Assembly: GCF_009669305.1 (NCBI RefSeq)
Contig: NZ_SADB01000008.1
Location: forward strand, 62,001-126,000
From: Ancylomarina sp. 16SWW S1-10-2
Lineage (GTDB): Bacteria > Bacteroidota > Bacteroidia > Bacteroidales > Marinifilaceae
Reading direction: 5' to 3'
DNA: 64,000 bases
The notes under the pieces are model-generated. The model made no database searches and was not told where the DNA came from. It worked only from the letters and a program-made list of their open reading frames with translations. A program made the translations under genes and the position numbers. Positions within the stretch are counted from its first letter, which is position 1. Each line of letters starts with the position of its first letter. Below, in pieces: positions 8,390 to 17,909 of the stretch.

Positions 8390-8800
8390 TTATTTTTGAT
8401 TATCTAATAGCTTTATATTTAACGATGTACACAAAGGACAGAATTCCTCTCCCAATGTTTTTGGAATCGTGAATTGTGCTTGACAATGATCACAGACAAA
8501 CCAAGATTTGTCCATCCAACAGTTTCCAAAAACAGTTATAATTTCCTTTGTTTCAACAAATGCCTGAGCAATTTTGCGTCTAGCACTTTCATATATTCTT
8601 GCAAATGTTGGCCTTGATATACCCATAAGCTCTGAGGCTTCTTTATGGTTCATCAAATCATAGTCTGCAAGTTTAATTGCTTCATATTCTTCATAAAGTA
8701 ATTCTATCGGTCCTTCAGTACCTCCATTTGTTCCATACGGTTTATAACCTTTAAATTCTGGAGGAGCTACAACTTTTCTTAGTCTCCTTCTTCTGGGCAT
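8390..8800 (-). CDS. DUF134 family HTH protein with C-terminal zinc-ribbon
   Basis: This 136-residue protein opens with MPRRRRLRKV and PPEFKGYKPYG, the DUF134 signature. A sigma-70 region-4-like helix-turn-helix follows (LADYDLMNHKEASELMGISRPTFARIYESARRKIAQ, about residues 45-80). The C-terminal 35 residues contain CDHC and CPLC, a likely zinc or Fe-S ribbon not present in every DUF134 protein. It should bind DNA and is the first gene of the leftward operon. The twin palindromes straddling its promoter (8820-8861) are the obvious candidate for its own operator, giving autoregulation, although another repressor is possible. Confidence 0.85.
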   Translation of the reverse strand: MPRRRRLRKVVAPPEFKGYKPYGTNGGTEGPIELLYEEYEAIKLADYDLMNHKEASELMGISRPTFARIYESARRKIAQAFVETKEIITVFGNCWMDKSWFVCDHCQAQFTIPKTLGEEFCPLCTSLNIKLLDNQK

Positions 8801-8819
8801 AAGGTGATTATAATAGTAA

Positions 8820-8866
8820 TGAGAATATTCTCACTTCAAATGTAATGAGAATATTCTCATTTAAAA
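8820..8866 (-). promoter_or_regulatory. Promoter of the DUF134 operon with two palindromic operators
   Basis: Two copies of TGAGAATATTCTCA lie 26 bases apart, at 8820-8833 and 8846-8859; the second extends to a perfect 18-bp palindrome, AATGAGAATATTCTCATT (8844-8861). Between them on the minus strand is TACATTTG (8844-8837), matching the Bacteroidota -7 box TAnnTTTG. One operator therefore covers the start-site region and the other the spacer between the -33 and -7 elements: a classic repressor layout. The half-site TGAGAAT resembles a Fur half-site, but the two halves abut with no central base. Confidence 0.75.
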
Positions 8867-8982
8867 ATATTTTATGCCTTTATTTGAGATAATTTGAATG
8901 ATAAAAGTTGAAGACTTTATTTAGGAAACTTCTATATTCTATCGATTTGATATATTTTGCTTTTTTTATTGCTGAATTAATT

Positions 8983-8990
8983 TACTTTTG
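8983..8990 (+). promoter_or_regulatory. Candidate -7 box upstream of the HAD hydrolase gene
   Basis: TACTTTTG followed by CA is a good Bacteroidota -7 element. It lies about 150 bases before the ATG at 9139, leaving a long leader. The rest of 8867-9138 shows no gene. Confidence 0.4.
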
Positions 8991-9138
8991 CACTAAATTA
9001 TAGATGATTTATTGGGGTGGTTTTAGGGTCAACTTAATAGAATTAAAGAAGTTTGTTTGTATGTTGCTAATAATGAAAATAGTGCATTTGTAAACAGATA
9101 AGTATGATACTAAGAAGTAAAATAAGAGAAGGCAAGAC

Positions 9139-9828
9139 ATGATTGATTTGATCGCATTTGATGCAGATGATACGCTTTGGGGAAATGAGAATTATTTCTA
9201 CCAAACTCAGAATGAATACGCTCAAATATTGAGTGAATATGGGTGCAAAGAGGCTGTTTTGGAACGTCTATATTCTACTCAAATAAAGAACTTGAAGCTA
9301 TATGGTTATGGCATTAAAGCGTATACGCTTTCGATGATAGAGGCTGCATTGAGTTTGTCTTTTAGAGAAATTCCAGGAGAATTGATAGCAAAAATATTGG
9401 CTCTTGGAGCTAAGATGCTTACGGAGCCCGTGCAACCTATGAATCATGTGCAACATGTTCTTGAAAATTTATCTAAGAATCATGACCTTATAAGTATTAC
9501 AAAGGGTGATCTTTTAGATCAAAATCGTAAGATGAAAAAGTCTGGTTTGAGTAAGTATTTTTCAGATGTGATTGTGCTAAGCGAAAAGGATGATCAGGCT
9601 TATCAACAAATTATTGAAGGACGAAGCATTAAAGCAGAGAATTTTCTTATGGTTGGTAATTCTATGAAATCGGATATGCTTCCTGTTCTCAATATTGGCG
9701 GATATGCTGCTTATGTCCCTTGTAAATATACTTGGGAATATGAGAAATTAGCCGAATCTATACAGCACGAAAAGTTGTTTGAATTGAATAATATGAAAGA
9801 AATTTTGGACTTGAAATTCTTTAATTAG
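9139..9828 (+). CDS. HAD-family hydrolase
   Basis: This 229-residue cytoplasmic phosphatase-type hydrolase shows the HAD motifs: motif I FDADDTLWG at residues 7-15, with both catalytic Asp residues; motif II ISITKGD near residue 117; a conserved Lys region; and motif IV as VGNSMKSDMLPVLN near residue 172. An alpha-helical cap lies between motifs I and II. DDTLW is typical of the subgroup annotated as phosphoglycolate-phosphatase/YjjG-like. The substrate is unknown. It stands alone, between the long-leader promoter at 8983 and a bidirectional terminator at 9850. Confidence 0.85.
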   Translation: MIDLIAFDADDTLWGNENYFYQTQNEYAQILSEYGCKEAVLERLYSTQIKNLKLYGYGIKAYTLSMIEAALSLSFREIPGELIAKILALGAKMLTEPVQPMNHVQHVLENLSKNHDLISITKGDLLDQNRKMKKSGLSKYFSDVIVLSEKDDQAYQQIIEGRSIKAENFLMVGNSMKSDMLPVLNIGGYAAYVPCKYTWEYEKLAESIQHEKLFELNNMKEILDLKFFN

Positions 9829-9849
9829 AAGTCAAGCTAAATAATATAC

Positions 9850-9885
9850 AAAATCCCTGTTTCTGTTGAAGCAGGGATTTTTTTC
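9850..9885. terminator. Bidirectional terminator between HAD gene and FAD dehydrogenase
   Basis: The hairpin AAAATCCCTG / CAGGGATTTT with a 12-base loop is followed by a T-run. The A-run on the left lets it also end the leftward dehydrogenase transcript that stops at 9889. Confidence 0.75.
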
Positions 9886-9888
9886 TTC

Positions 9889-12834
9889 CTAAATTTTAGT
9901 AACCAAAGCATCAAACAAAATCTCTACAGGATGTTGTGCTTCTCTCTGACTGCCATCTTTTATTTGATGACGGCACGATGTACCAGAGGCTGCCAATAAT
10001 GTTGTTGGTTTGGTATTTCTAATTGCAGGTAAAAGTTTAAGTTCTGCTATTTTCATACTAAGATCATAGTGTTCTGCTTCGTAACCAAAAGAGCCAGCCA
10101 TACCGCAGCATCCCGAATCAATTTCAGTAGCTGTATAGTTTTCTGGGAAAGATAAAACCTCTTTAACAGGTAGGGTAGAAGCTAAAGCCTTTTGATAGCA
10201 GTGCCCGTGGAAACTAATTTCTTTAGATTCTTTTGTGAACTGTTCTTTTATAATTCGTCCTGCTTGCATTTCTTGCCAAAGAAATTCTTCTATCATTAGG
10301 CAATTCTCCGAGAGCTGCATAGCCGATGTTTTAAGGTCTGGGTAAGCGAGATCTTTATATTCATCTCTAAAGCTAAGTATAGCGGAAGGTTCAATGCCTA
10401 CCAAAGGTGTTTCTTTACTGATAATGTCTTTTAACAAGCTGATATTTTTATTAGCAATAACTTGTGCCTTTTTCACCAAGCCCTTTGAAAGGTACGTCCT
10501 ACCATTTTCGTGATGTTTTGGAATGATGACTTCATAACCTAATTTTTCAAGTAGTAGTATTGCTTTAATTCCTACACTTGTGTCATTAAAGTTGGTAAAC
10601 TCATCGGCAAAGAAGTACACTGTTTTTCCTTTACCATTTATCCTTTTCCCTTTCTTTTTATACCACGATCTTAATGTTGTTTTGTGTAGAGTAGGGATGT
10701 TTCTTTTTTGAGCAAAACCCAATTGCTTTTTAATAAAACCACCAAGTTTTGGATGTTGGTTAACGTAGTTATAGAGCTTGGGCGCAATTGCTCCTAATTG
10801 ATTAATCTGACTAATATTTGCAATTAAGCGAGTACGTAAGGGAATTCCATTACACTCATAATAATGTTGCAAGAATTCAGCCTTAAGTTTAGCCATATCC
10901 ACATTCGATGGACATTCTGACTTACAAGCTTTGCAAGACAAACATAAATCTAAAATATCATAGACCTCTTTGCTGTCGAATATATTTTTCTTTTTGGAAT
11001 AGCTTAAGAATTCTCTCAGGAGGTTGGCTCTAGCTCGTGTCGTGTTCTTTTCATCAAGGCTTGCCTGGTAACTTGGACACATATTTTTACCTGTAAGGAT
11101 TGTATTTCGACAGTCTCCCGAGCCATTACAACGTTCAGTTGCTTTAATCATCCCACCATCAGCAGAAAAATCGAAATAGGTTTCAGGCTCTTTAGTTTCT
11201 TGATTATTAGTGTAACGCAAGTGGCTGTTCATTTTTGGTGTATTCACGATCTTTTCAGGATTAAAAATAGTGTTTGGATCCCAAACGGCTTTAATATCCT
11301 TAAAAGTCTGATAGTTTATTTCACCCATCATAAGAGGAATAAATTCACCTCGTAAACGTCCATCACCATGCTCTCCACTTAACGAACCTTTAAATTTTTT
11401 CACCAATTTAGCCGTATCCAAAGCAATGGTATGAAATTTCTCCCTATCTGTATCTTGTTTCAAATTAAGAATAGGTCGTAAATGAATTTCGCCACTACCA
11501 ATATGTGCATGAAATACACAGGACAGATTATGTCTTTGTAGTAGAGTTTTAAATTCAGCTATATATTCAGGAAGAATTTCTGGTAATACAGAGGTGTCTT
11601 CGATAACCGATACGGGTTTGGCATTGCCTTTTAAATTAGAAAGAACACCCAAAGCTGACTTTCTTAAATCCCAAACGCGTTTAATATTTTCGGAACCTGT
11701 AATAATTGGAAAATGGTAACCCAAGTTATTGCGTGTCAACTCAGCTTCCATTTTTTGAGCCAGCTCATTAATTATGGCTTGACTTTCGCGTGCAAACTCG
11801 ATAATAAGTATGGCACCAGGTTTGTCTTTTAGGAAGAATCTATTTTGTGCTTGTAGAGGATTATTTTCTGATAGTTTTAGGATTGTATCATCCATTAATT
11901 CGACTGCACCAGGTTTGTATTTTAAAGCTATTAAATTGCCTTGCATGGCTTCTTCAAGTGATGTAAAGTGTGCACATATAAGAGCAACCTCCTTTGGTGG
12001 AGAAGGAACGAGATCTAATTTAATCTCAGTAGTAAAAGCTAAGGTGCCTTCTGATCCTGCGAGGAGCTTACAAAAATTAAAATTTTTAATGCTTTTAGAA
12101 AAGGGGGAGCTGTCTAAAAGAAGATCGAGAGCGTAGCCCGTATTACGTCGGTGGTTTTTTGTGTCAGGAAATTCACTGCGAATTGCATCCTGTATCTTAG
12201 TGTTTTCGAGCGTTTCTTTAATATGTTGATAAATCTTTTTTTCTAAGCTTGATGTAGTGCCTTTTGGCTGACATTTTTCATGAAAATCTTCATCGCTTAA
12301 TGCGGAAAAACTAGCATTAGAACCGTCACTTAATATGGTTTTTACTTCTAAAGTATGATCTCTTGTGCTACCATATATTAAGGAGTGAGAGCCACAAGAG
12401 TTATTGCCCAGCATGCCACCAATCATGCAGCGAGATGCTGTTGATGTTTCAGGTCCAAAAAATAAATCGTAATCTTTTAAGTAGAGATTTAACTCATCGA
12501 GAATAACACCTGGTTGAACTCGTACCCATTTTTCAGCTACATTTAATTCTAAAATTTCAGTGAAATATTTTGATATATCTACAACGATACCATCGCCAAC
12601 AACTTGTCCAGCAAGCGATGTTCCTGCAGCACGGGGAATAAGAGATAATTTTTCTTTATTCGCAAAGAAAATGAGTTTTTTTATGTCAGATTCATTTTTT
12701 GGATAGGCAACAGCAAGAGGCAGCATTTTGTAGGCAGATGCATCGGTTGCGTAGATTAAACGAGTGCTTTTATCTCTATGAAATTCCCCATCGAATGCTT
12801 CTGAAAAGTTTAAAAATTTATCTGATGTTTGCAT
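9889..12834 (-). CDS. FAD-linked glycolate/D-lactate-type dehydrogenase fused to Fe-S CCG domains
   Basis: The protein has 981 residues. Residues 20-240 form the FAD-binding PCMH domain (IPRAAGTSLAGQVVGDGIVVD; GGMLGNNSCGSHSLIYG), followed by the FAD-oxidase C-terminal domain with FHAHIGSGEIHLRP and GEHGDGR. A ferredoxin-like segment follows with CNGSGDCR and the second cluster CLSCKACKSECPSNVDM. The C-terminal part holds two CCG-type regions, the last with GCCGMAGSFGYE. Such fused GlcD-GlcF-like proteins oxidise 2-hydroxyacids, most often D-lactate, and pass electrons through the Fe-S clusters to quinone or other carriers at the inner membrane face. It is monocistronic and diverges from pta across 247 bases, which fits lactate oxidation feeding acetate formation. 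D-2-hydroxyglutarate or glycolate are alternatives. Confidence 0.88.
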   Translation of the reverse strand: MQTSDKFLNFSEAFDGEFHRDKSTRLIYATDASAYKMLPLAVAYPKNESDIKKLIFFANKEKLSLIPRAAGTSLAGQVVGDGIVVDISKYFTEILELNVAEKWVRVQPGVILDELNLYLKDYDLFFGPETSTASRCMIGGMLGNNSCGSHSLIYGSTRDHTLEVKTILSDGSNASFSALSDEDFHEKCQPKGTTSSLEKKIYQHIKETLENTKIQDAIRSEFPDTKNHRRNTGYALDLLLDSSPFSKSIKNFNFCKLLAGSEGTLAFTTEIKLDLVPSPPKEVALICAHFTSLEEAMQGNLIALKYKPGAVELMDDTILKLSENNPLQAQNRFFLKDKPGAILIIEFARESQAIINELAQKMEAELTRNNLGYHFPIITGSENIKRVWDLRKSALGVLSNLKGNAKPVSVIEDTSVLPEILPEYIAEFKTLLQRHNLSCVFHAHIGSGEIHLRPILNLKQDTDREKFHTIALDTAKLVKKFKGSLSGEHGDGRLRGEFIPLMMGEINYQTFKDIKAVWDPNTIFNPEKIVNTPKMNSHLRYTNNQETKEPETYFDFSADGGMIKATERCNGSGDCRNTILTGKNMCPSYQASLDEKNTTRARANLLREFLSYSKKKNIFDSKEVYDILDLCLSCKACKSECPSNVDMAKLKAEFLQHYYECNGIPLRTRLIANISQINQLGAIAPKLYNYVNQHPKLGGFIKKQLGFAQKRNIPTLHKTTLRSWYKKKGKRINGKGKTVYFFADEFTNFNDTSVGIKAILLLEKLGYEVIIPKHHENGRTYLSKGLVKKAQVIANKNISLLKDIISKETPLVGIEPSAILSFRDEYKDLAYPDLKTSAMQLSENCLMIEEFLWQEMQAGRIIKEQFTKESKEISFHGHCYQKALASTLPVKEVLSFPENYTATEIDSGCCGMAGSFGYEAEHYDLSMKIAELKLLPAIRNTKPTTLLAASGTSCRHQIKDGSQREAQHPVEILFDALVTKI

Positions 12835-13081
12835 GAGTATAGTTAAGTTGTAAGATGCGAATGTGTTAGTAGATATAGTTTTGTAAATACTCTAGTAATA
12901 GTTAACGAAATAAATATTCTAGCTAAATTTTCGCTAAGATATTAAAATTAATTCTTATCAAGAATGAATATTAATATAGATAAAAATGTGTTAAAAATGA
13001 AGGTTTAGAAATGCATTTTGGGCAATTATTTATAATTTCGCAATGTCGAGATTACAAAAACACATAAAATACTGACTCACA

Positions 13082-14083
13082 ATGGATTTATTACAGAAAA
13101 TTAAGGAAAATGCAAAGCTGCATAACAAAAGAATAGTTCTTCCAGAAGGAACTGAAGAAAGAACACTACAAGCAGCAGACATACTTTTGGATGAAAAAAT
13201 TGCACAAATTATTTTAATTGGAAAGCCTGAGACTATTAAATCAGAAGCTAGTCGATTGAATTTAAAAAATATCTCTAAAGCAACTATCATCGATCCTGAA
13301 AATCATGATAAAATGGAAGCTTATGCTGAAACTTTAGTTGAACTTCGTAAGAAAAAAGGGATGACAATGGAACAAGCTTTGGGGCTTGTTAAAAATCCTC
13401 TTTATTTGGCTACTTTAATGATTAAAGCAGGTGATGCTGACGGCGAAGTTGCTGGAGCTATGAATGCTACAGGAGATGTATTACGTCCAGCTTTCCAAAT
13501 TGTGAAAACAATGCCTGGTTGTTCAGTTGTTTCTGGTGCTTTTATCTTGATCTTAAAAGATAAAACATTTGGTGATAATGGTATGTTGGTTGTTGCTGAC
13601 TGTGCTGTTCATCCAAACCCAACAGCAAGCGAATTAGCTGAAATTGCAGTTGCTACTGCAAGAACAACAAAAGCTATTGCTAATATGGAACCTCGTGTTG
13701 CAATGTTAAGTTTCTCTACAATGGGATCGGCTAAGCACGAAATGGTTGATAAAGTTGTTGAAGCAACTCGTTTGGCTAAAGAAATGGCTCCAGAATTCCT
13801 AATTGATGGTGAAATGCAAGCTGATGCTGCCATTGTTGAAGCAATTGGTGCAAGTAAAGCTCCAAATTCTAAAGTTGCAGGTAGAGCTAACGTTTTGGTA
13901 TTCCCTACACTAGAAGTTGGAAATATTGCTTACAAATTAGTACAGCGTTTAGCTGGTGCTGAAGCTGTAGGTCCAGTATTGCAAGGTATGGCTGCTCCAA
14001 TCAACGATTTATCAAGAGGTTGTTCAGTTAGCGATATTGTTAACTTGGTTTCTATTACAGCAAATCAGGCTGCAGGAATGTAA
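13082..14083 (+). CDS. pta: Phosphate acetyltransferase
   Basis: This 333-residue protein is the compact PTA_PTB-fold phosphotransacetylase, lacking the N-terminal regulatory extension of the E. coli enzyme. It converts acetyl-CoA and phosphate to acetyl phosphate. Recognisable parts are [18 protein letters not shown] at the start, [26 protein letters not shown] near residue 120, and [21 protein letters not shown] at the end. ackA follows after 50 bases in the same orientation with no terminator between, so the pair is an operon turning acetyl-CoA into acetate and ATP. A possible -7 box variant TAATTTCG lies at 13033-13040. Confidence 0.96.
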   Translation: MDLLQKIKENAKLHNKRIVLPEGTEERTLQAADILLDEKIAQIILIGKPETIKSEASRLNLKNISKATIIDPENHDKMEAYAETLVELRKKKGMTMEQALGLVKNPLYLATLMIKAGDADGEVAGAMNATGDVLRPAFQIVKTMPGCSVVSGAFILILKDKTFGDNGMLVVADCAVHPNPTASELAEIAVATARTTKAIANMEPRVAMLSFSTMGSAKHEMVDKVVEATRLAKEMAPEFLIDGEMQADAAIVEAIGASKAPNSKVAGRANVLVFPTLEVGNIAYKLVQRLAGAEAVGPVLQGMAAPINDLSRGCSVSDIVNLVSITANQAAGM

Positions 14084-14133
14084 GTTGAGAAATCAGAAAT
14101 AGAAACTTAATTAACAAATCAAAACAAAATATA

Positions 14134-15339
14134 ATGAACGTTTTAGTTTTAAATTGCGGAAGTTCTTCATTAAAGTATCAAATTTTGAACATGGGCAAAG
14201 AGGTTACTCTTTTAGCTTCAGGTTTAGTTGAGCGTATTGGTCTTGAAAATGGTGTGTTAACTCACAAACCTGAGGGAAAAGATAAGTTCAAAACTGTTCA
14301 AGATATTCCTAACCACTCTGTTGGTATTAATTTAGTACTTGCTGCTTTAGTTGATGCTAATCATGGTGTAATCTCTGACATTAAAGAAATTAATGCTGCT
14401 GGTCACCGTGTGGCTCATGGTGGTGAATATTTCCAAGATTCAGCTTTTATTACTGAGGATGCTAAAGCAAAAATCAAAGCATGTTGCGAATTAGCTCCAC
14501 TTCATAATCCTGCTAACCTTGAAGGTATCCTAGCAATTGAAAAATTATTGCCAGGTTTACCACAAGTTGCTGTATTTGATACATCTTTCCACCAAACACT
14601 TCCTAAAAAAGCTTTCATGTATGGTTTACCATACGATTGTTACGAAACATTGAAAGTTCGTAAGTATGGTTTCCACGGAACGTCACATAAATTTGTTGCA
14701 AACAAAGCCTGTGAAATTTTAGGATGGAATATCGAAGATAAGAAAATCGTTTCTTGTCACTTAGGTAATGGTGCTTCTATATGTGCTGTTGACGGTGGTA
14801 AGTCTATCGAAACTTCTATGGGATTTACGCCAAACGAAGGTTTATTAATGGGAACTCGTACTGGTAGTCTTGATCTTGGTGCTTTATTATTTATTGCAGA
14901 GAAAAAAGGTTTATCTATTCAGGAAACCAATAATTTGATCAACAAAGAATCTGGATTAGCTGGTGTTTCGGGTATCTCTTCTGATATGAGAGACCTTGAG
15001 AATGCTGCTGAAGAAGGCAACGAAAGAGCTCAATTGGCTTTAGATATGTTTGCATATCGTGTGAAAAAATTTGTTGGTTCATACATCGCAGTAATGGAAG
15101 GTGTTGATTTAATTATTTTCACTGGTGGTATTGGTGAAAATGATGTAATTACTCGTGAGAAAGTAGCTGGTCAGTTCGACTATTTAGGAATGAATTTTGA
15201 TTCTAAGAAAAATGCTGGACTTCGTGGTAAAGATGCTCTTATCTCTACTGAGGATTCAAAAGTGAAGTGTATGGTTGTAACAACTAATGAAGAGTTAGTA
15301 ATTGCTACTGATACTTTACGTATTGTTTCGGCACTTTAA
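14134..15339 (+). CDS. ackA: Acetate kinase
   Basis: This 401-residue protein shows every acetate-kinase signature: NVLVLNCGSSSLKYQI at the N terminus (family signature 1), GHRVAHGGEYF near residue 90, catalytic-region VFDTSFHQTLP, the YGFHGTSH motif near residue 180 with its conserved Arg/His surroundings, HLGNGAS, and TGGIGEND for nucleotide binding. It transfers phosphate from acetyl phosphate to ADP in the cytoplasm, with pta just upstream. Its frequent GGT/GCT/CGT codons suggest high expression. The strong terminator at 15364 closes the operon. Confidence 0.97.
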   Translation: MNVLVLNCGSSSLKYQILNMGKEVTLLASGLVERIGLENGVLTHKPEGKDKFKTVQDIPNHSVGINLVLAALVDANHGVISDIKEINAAGHRVAHGGEYFQDSAFITEDAKAKIKACCELAPLHNPANLEGILAIEKLLPGLPQVAVFDTSFHQTLPKKAFMYGLPYDCYETLKVRKYGFHGTSHKFVANKACEILGWNIEDKKIVSCHLGNGASICAVDGGKSIETSMGFTPNEGLLMGTRTGSLDLGALLFIAEKKGLSIQETNNLINKESGLAGVSGISSDMRDLENAAEEGNERAQLALDMFAYRVKKFVGSYIAVMEGVDLIIFTGGIGENDVITREKVAGQFDYLGMNFDSKKNAGLRGKDALISTEDSKVKCMVVTTNEELVIATDTLRIVSAL

Positions 15340-15363
15340 TAAACTAAAATATATTTTTAGGAA

Positions 15364-15391
15364 GGCCATCTCTAACGAGATGGCCTTTTTT
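15364..15391 (+). terminator. Terminator of the pta-ackA operon
   Basis: A perfect 9-bp stem GGCCATCTC / GAGATGGCC with a TAAC loop is followed by a T-run. Confidence 0.9.
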
Positions 15392-15492
15392 ATATTATTT
15401 AAATGATAGAATTAACTTGCGTAAAATAAGAAACAAATCATAATAGATGTTACCTTAGGTGTTGAAATTATCTTTTAAATAATAGTTGAGTC

Positions 15493-15876
15493 ATGAAAAA
15501 TGAAAATATACTTGGTTTGAGAACAGTCGTTTATATGGTAACTGATCTTAATAAGGCAAAAGATTGGTATACTAAAGCATTTGGAACTCAACCCTATTTT
15601 GATGAAGCTTTTTATGTTGGTTTTAACATTGGAGGCTACGAGCTAGGACTTTTGCCTGAAGAAAAAGCTAAAGAAGGAAAAAGTGAGGGTGCTATTTCTT
15701 ATTGGGGTGTAGAAGATATCAACTCTGTATTTAATAAGATGATAAGTTTGGGTGCTAAAACTCATGAAAAGCCTACAAATGTAGGCGGAGAACTTATGGT
15801 AGCTAGCCTAATAGATCCTTGGGGTAATATGATTGGTTTGATTTATAACCCTTCATTTAAATTGAGTAATTCATAA
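15493..15876 (+). CDS. Glyoxalase/bleomycin-resistance (VOC) fold protein
   Basis: This 127-residue protein has the two beta-alpha-beta-beta-beta modules of the vicinal-oxygen-chelate fold: LRTVVYMVTDLNKAKDWYTKAFG at the start, and WGVEDINSVFNKMISLGAKTHEKP then SLIDPWGNMIGLIYNP at the end. The conserved DPWGN segment holds a usual metal-proximal position, but the first-module His is replaced (TVVYMV), so whether it binds metal is unclear. The function cannot be assigned beyond the fold; lyase, dioxygenase and antibiotic-sequestering members exist. It stands alone between the ackA terminator and the flavoprotein gene. Confidence 0.8.
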   Translation: MKNENILGLRTVVYMVTDLNKAKDWYTKAFGTQPYFDEAFYVGFNIGGYELGLLPEEKAKEGKSEGAISYWGVEDINSVFNKMISLGAKTHEKPTNVGGELMVASLIDPWGNMIGLIYNPSFKLSNS

Positions 15877-15932
15877 TATTTCACTTATTTTAATTTAGTT
15901 TAATTCCAAATACGAATTATTAAGGATATCTT

Positions 15933-17609
15933 GTGGAAGTTTTAAACACAAGATTATTAGAAATGACTTCATATATATTAAAGCATAAACCTCAGTCTTT
16001 TTCACTATCAAACATAAAAGGACTTTCGTCTCCCATTACGATACTTTATGGGGGTAAAACTGGGAATTCAGCTTTTATTGCTGAACAAATGAGACTGCAA
16101 TTTCAAACTCACGAATTACAGCCCTCGGTCTATAATATGTCAGAATATGACGTAAATAATTTAGAGAACGAGAAATATCTTTTCATTGTTGTTAGTACGC
16201 GAGGGGAAGGTGATCCTCCTGGACCGGCTCAGCAATTTTATAAATACCTTTTCGGATCGGAAGTATCTAAGCTGCCTAATTTAAACTATTCAGTATGTGC
16301 TCTTGGCGATTCTAGTTACCAGAATTTTTGCCAAGCAGGAAAAGATATTGATATGAAGCTAAAAGCTTTGGGAGCTAAGCCATATACTGATCTCGTTACC
16401 TGTGATTTAGCATTTAATTCTAAGGCCGAAACGTGGGCTTCAAACTTGATCAATAAATTTCAAAGTAGAAAAAATGGTGATGTACTAGCCTTAAAGTTTG
16501 GCGCTAACTCTGTAGGACCTACTTTTACCGTAAAAGTTAAAGATAAGTATCGAATTACGGGTGATAAATCGAGTTGTGAAATTCATCATTTGATTCTTCA
16601 AACTGATCATCCCGATTTTACATATCAAGCTGGCGATTCTGTATCAGTTAAGGCTAAGAACCCCTACTCATTGGTTGTGAAAATCATGATTAAACTTAAC
16701 TATTCACCTGATACTATTGTCGTTTATAAGAATAAGAAAAAAAGTATAGAAGAATTATTAGCTGTGAAATTAGAACTCACAAAACTCAGTGAAGATGTTC
16801 TTAGAGCTTATCAGTTAGTTAGTACTGATGAAAATTTGAAACGGCTATTAGAAGATGAAGAAAAGTTACATGCTTATTTAAAGCAAGCAGATGTTTATGA
16901 TATGATTTGTGATTATCCTTATGCCATTGATGCGACTAGTTTAAGTCAAGTTTTGACAAAGGTTCAGCGTCGAGAATATTCCATATCGTCAAGTATTAAA
17001 TCAACTCCTAATGAGGTTCATTTAACTGTAAAACAATTTAATTATTCAGCCTTTGACAGAGATCGGATTGGAGCATGTTCATCATACATAAACAAAGGTT
17101 TACAAGCTGGTTCAGAGTTGAAAATTCAAATTATTCCCAATGATGAATTTCGTTTAGCTCCTGTAGATGTGCCTATAATCATGATAGGTGCCGGAACAGG
17201 AATTGCTCCCTATATGTCTTTCTTAAAAGAACGCGAAGCTGTTGGTGCAACTGGCGAAAATTGGTTGTTTTTTGGAGAAAAAGAAAGAAAGTGTGACTAC
17301 CTCTATCAAAATGAAATTGAACGCTTTAAAAGCGAGGGTGTATTAACACGTTTGGATTTAGCTTTTTCTCGAGATCAGGAAGATAAAATTTATGTGCAAA
17401 ACAGGCTGAAAGAGAATGGCCAATTAGTTTTTAATTGGATAGAGAAAGGAGCTCATTTTTATATTTGTGGATCAATTGCTCTGGGCAAAGATGTGAAACA
17501 AAACTTGATTGAATTGTTACAAGATGAAGGAAAGATGAGTGTGTCAGAAGCTTTATTTTATCTTGAACATCTAAAAGAAGAATCACGATATCACGAAGAT
17601 CTGTATTAG
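15933..17609 (+). CDS. CysJ-like sulfite reductase flavoprotein (FMN/FAD/NADPH diflavin reductase)
   Basis: This 558-residue diflavin reductase has a flavodoxin domain at about residues 30-170 (ILYGGKTGNSAFIAE; VSTRGEGDPPGPAQQF; CALGDSSYQNFCQAGKDID), an FAD-binding domain with the interdomain insert to about 410 (RREYSISSS; GACSSYIN) and an NADPH-binding domain (IGAGTGIAPYMSFLKER; FYICGSIALGKDV). This is the architecture of the sulfite reductase alpha subunit, which feeds electrons from NADPH to siroheme CysI. No cysI is nearby, so another acceptor is possible. The start chosen is GTG at 15933 with TAAGGA six bases upstream; an ATG at 15963 is an alternative that would remove ten residues. 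It precedes the thiol/cysteine island, which fits a sulfur role. Confidence 0.8.
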   Translation: MEVLNTRLLEMTSYILKHKPQSFSLSNIKGLSSPITILYGGKTGNSAFIAEQMRLQFQTHELQPSVYNMSEYDVNNLENEKYLFIVVSTRGEGDPPGPAQQFYKYLFGSEVSKLPNLNYSVCALGDSSYQNFCQAGKDIDMKLKALGAKPYTDLVTCDLAFNSKAETWASNLINKFQSRKNGDVLALKFGANSVGPTFTVKVKDKYRITGDKSSCEIHHLILQTDHPDFTYQAGDSVSVKAKNPYSLVVKIMIKLNYSPDTIVVYKNKKKSIEELLAVKLELTKLSEDVLRAYQLVSTDENLKRLLEDEEKLHAYLKQADVYDMICDYPYAIDATSLSQVLTKVQRREYSISSSIKSTPNEVHLTVKQFNYSAFDRDRIGACSSYINKGLQAGSELKIQIIPNDEFRLAPVDVPIIMIGAGTGIAPYMSFLKEREAVGATGENWLFFGEKERKCDYLYQNEIERFKSEGVLTRLDLAFSRDQEDKIYVQNRLKENGQLVFNWIEKGAHFYICGSIALGKDVKQNLIELLQDEGKMSVSEALFYLEHLKEESRYHEDLY

Positions 17610-17816
17610 GAATGTTTTAAATATGTGGTATATAGTTTGTTCTATTTTCTAAACATTAATTCGAATAATATATCTGCAAGTAAATTTAAGACGAGTTTAA
17701 ATGACGGGTGAATCAATTATGGGTATTATTATAAATAATGTAAAGCCTTCTTTATGAATGGTATATCTTTATTGTCAATATTTCATAAAACAATTAACAT
17801 TCTTTAATATTGATTT

Positions 17817-17847
17817 ATTCACCCTATTTGCTAAATAAAGGGTCTTA
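17817..17847 (+). promoter_or_regulatory. ECF-like promoter motif, copy 1 (before the orphan DsbD-N gene)
   Basis: ATTCACCC (17817-17824), 17 bases, then GTCTTA (17842-17847), ending 62 bases before the ATG at 17910. It is identical in layout to four other copies in the window. The spacing and the GTC-containing downstream box resemble extracytoplasmic-function sigma promoters. The rest of the 300-base gap from 17610 shows no gene. Confidence 0.65.
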
Positions 17848-17909
17848 AGGATATAAAAGAGCATTAATGATTTTTTTAAAATCGTGAAACCTAGATAAAA
17901 ATTAAAGAT

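Noticed and set aside
17687..17713. Possible sixth ECF-like motif on the minus strand (ATTCACCC ... GTCTTA)
   Set aside because: Both boxes are present but the spacer is 13 bases instead of 17, and no minus-strand gene follows. Treated as coincidence or decayed.
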